Shown: positions 51,801-54,800 of the stretch, piece after piece
How the letters are laid out: each line of letters starts with the position of its first letter
Numbering within the stretch: position 1 is the first letter of the stretch
Source: Aricia agestis
Lineage: Eukaryota; Arthropoda; Insecta; Lepidoptera; Lycaenidae
NCBI RefSeq assembly: GCF_905147365.1
Contig: NC_056428.1
Span: 36,437,001-36,501,000, forward strand
Length of the DNA stretch: 64,000 nucleotides
Direction of reading: 5' to 3'
Notes under the pieces: model-generated
Database searches by the model: none
Told to the model about the DNA's origin: nothing
Seen by the model: only the letters and a program-made list of their open reading frames with translations
Made by a program: the position numbers and the translations under genes

Positions 51801-54800
51801 GCTAGACCGATTTATCGCCCCCGAAACCCCCTATATACTAAATTTCATGAAAATCGTTGGAGCCGATTCCGAGATTCCAATTATACAAGAATTGCTCGTT
51901 TAAAGATATAAGATTTTTGTTGGTACATCGCGATCAGACGGTCGAAGAAGATTCTTTATTTGTAGCTATTTCTCAAAATCTAATGTAAAATAATTCGCCC
52001 CTCCAGCTCCAGTTTCACGGAGCGATTTAAAGTTTTGCGCGACCTGCATTAACACAACTTCAACCCAACCTGAGTCCTAATCCTAAAAACGCATTTCCTT
52101 GTCTCACAAACATCCCGCTCTCCATAAAAACCACCGAACAATACTTCATGAACTAAACCTTATCGAAGCATCTCATTCTTCATCAAAGCCACAATTCTAT
52201 TAAAGGTATATCCACTGGAACATGAAAGCGCAGGGGGTGTTTCGTGTTGATTCCGTCGTCGATACGCGCTGTAATCACTTAGTCCTCGCATAGTCTTGGA
52301 TCTTATAAAGGCAGCTTCATTAGTACAACAATGCGTTAAGCTTGTTATGCTAAGTACTCACATGCGGTTTTGCTCGATAGTTTTACTCCAAATCGAGTAA
52401 TAATTACTGTGTGGACCGCAAAACTGGACAGCTGCAAGGCTCGCATCGAGCCGGCTTGATGGAATTAAATATTATAATATCGATTTAGAATAAAACTATC
52501 GAGCAATGCTGAATGTGTGGACGAAATCCCGAGCCGCGGGTTTTGCTCGATCGAGCAAAACCGTATGTGAGTACTTAGCATTAGATATCCATACTAATAT
52601 TCTAAATGCGAAAGTGTCTATCTGTCTGTCTGTTACCTCATCAAGCCCAACCGCTTATCCGATTTTACTTAAATTTGGTATGGAGATAGAATAGATAGAA
52701 ATAATATAGAAAGGACATAGGATACTTTTTACCGAAAAAAAAAATATCCACAGCCGAACATATTATAACCTCCTCCTTTTTGGAAGTCGGTTAAAAATTT
52801 ACGGTTTCCGCGCGATAAACTAATTTTGGCGCAACGATGAATGAATTATTTCTTCATTTGTACTTATATTTTATTGTATGTAAATTTTAAAACGTGGTCG
52901 ATTTTACAACGAATATTATATTCAATATATGTAGTTTATTTCTTTTTAAATATTTTCGTAATTATGAAATATTCGATTCGACATTTATATTCAACAAAAT
53001 AGCTAGATTTTTTAGCAAGTATGAAGTAAAACACAATTGATTTATCAATACCATTAGAATAACAAAAACCATAATATTATTCAGAATTGATCATATTAAA
53101 CAAAGACTTGCGATTCTATTATTATCTGCTACTGATATTAAAAGCACTCGCAATATAATCGCAATCTTGAACAATTGATTTTTATATGCGATATCTACAG
53201 TTTAAAAAGTAAAAGCGCTCCTGCACTTCGAAACTGATAGAAACTTTAAGAATTCTTGGAAGAGTATTTGAATAGTATTCGAATTCGCCTAGTGTACCTA
53301 CTGTTATCGATATTCAAGATCGCTAGAGTGTACTCGGGGAATCGAGACAGTAGCGATCATTGACTCCCTGTCAAAAATATTGTCTTTATAAAATAAACCA
53401 CGATTGACAATGAAGTGTCAGATGTCTAAGGGCGATATCGTATTTTGCATACTCGATGTGAACTGAATATGAAGCATATCACTTGAAACATATAAAAAGT
53501 TGGAGATTATCATTCTTAGTGTCTAAACACACCATGCCGATGAATGATGATACGCGGCCGGAGTTGCGTGGCCGATATTACGTTCCGACGCATTCGGCTA
53601 ATATGACGGCTGATATACGATAAGAGCCGAAATTACGCGGCGGAAATTCAGTTGCGTAACTTTGTCTGAGTATTCTGAATCTCGAAAGCCGCCGAATTAA
53701 CGCCGAAAAAAACAAACATTACCGCCGAATCGCTGCCGAACTTACGCTCGACCGAAGTTCGGCTGTACGCTATAACGCGACGTAATTTCGGCATGGTGTG
53801 TCATCGGTAATTTAAAATACATTACAGGCGTAATCTTGCCGAACTTCGGCACACTAAAAGTTATCAAGATGTTTTCCGATGGATCTGTAATAATCTGTCT
53901 TTATATGAGGTCAATTTTATTCTTAAATATACTAAATACAGTGCGAATATTTTTCATTTAGCGCCTAGACTAAAAAGGTCAATGACCGCTACCGCCTGGT
54001 TTCGCCGAGTACAGTATAGTAATTTATTAAATTTATAGGAACTTCCAGCGACTTGTTTGGAACTTCTGCGGTGCGATCAATGAAATAACTCCTGGAACTA
54101 ACACTTACAACGGTATTATGCCAATGCAATTAAATTATTCATTTTATTTAGCTTTTTAAACCCCGCCGCTGGCGATAGGTTAACATTGGAGTTGGTCGAC
54201 TTTCTCATTTCCAACTTGGCTTTTATGAGTTAAAATTAAATAACTCAACAGTAACCTTTTTAAGAGCAGCTTTACTTTATTTTTTGTGCACATGTATTCC
54301 CTTTTTTGTGCATTAAAAACTAATCCGTATGTCAAACATTTATTATCAAATGTTTAATATATTAGTCATTAATTTCGATATTAAACCCAATTAATTCCCG
54401 TTCAGTGGGATGCATTGTAATTTTCTTGTCTAACTTCCAACTTCGGTGTTCGACGTCCAATTTGGCCGAGTGGTGTGTCAGACGAACTTGCAGTGCAGTT
54501 TCGATGTTATTTTACGTCGCCTAGCGCCTACAAAACCAAGAACTTCATTTGCATAGAGAACAAACGGCGTTATGACGCAAATTAACAGAGACAACGCTGC
54601 ACACTGAACTATGCAACACTTCGTATAGTTCAATCCAACTTCGCGTACAATCGCTTTGTCACTGTTGAGGCGTGTGCACAATATCGGATTCGTGCACGTA
54701 TTTTGCAGATTAATAAAGGTATTTCTGGAATGTTTTACCTTTGGGTGGGAGTTTATTAAGAGGGCATTAGAATCTTTGTACGACATCTCTACGTTAGCCT

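Noticed and set aside
54478..54786. 102-codon minus-strand frame with a hydrophobic segment as a possible gene
   Set aside because: No homology recognised, no fit to kon exon phases, and AT-rich background produces such frames.
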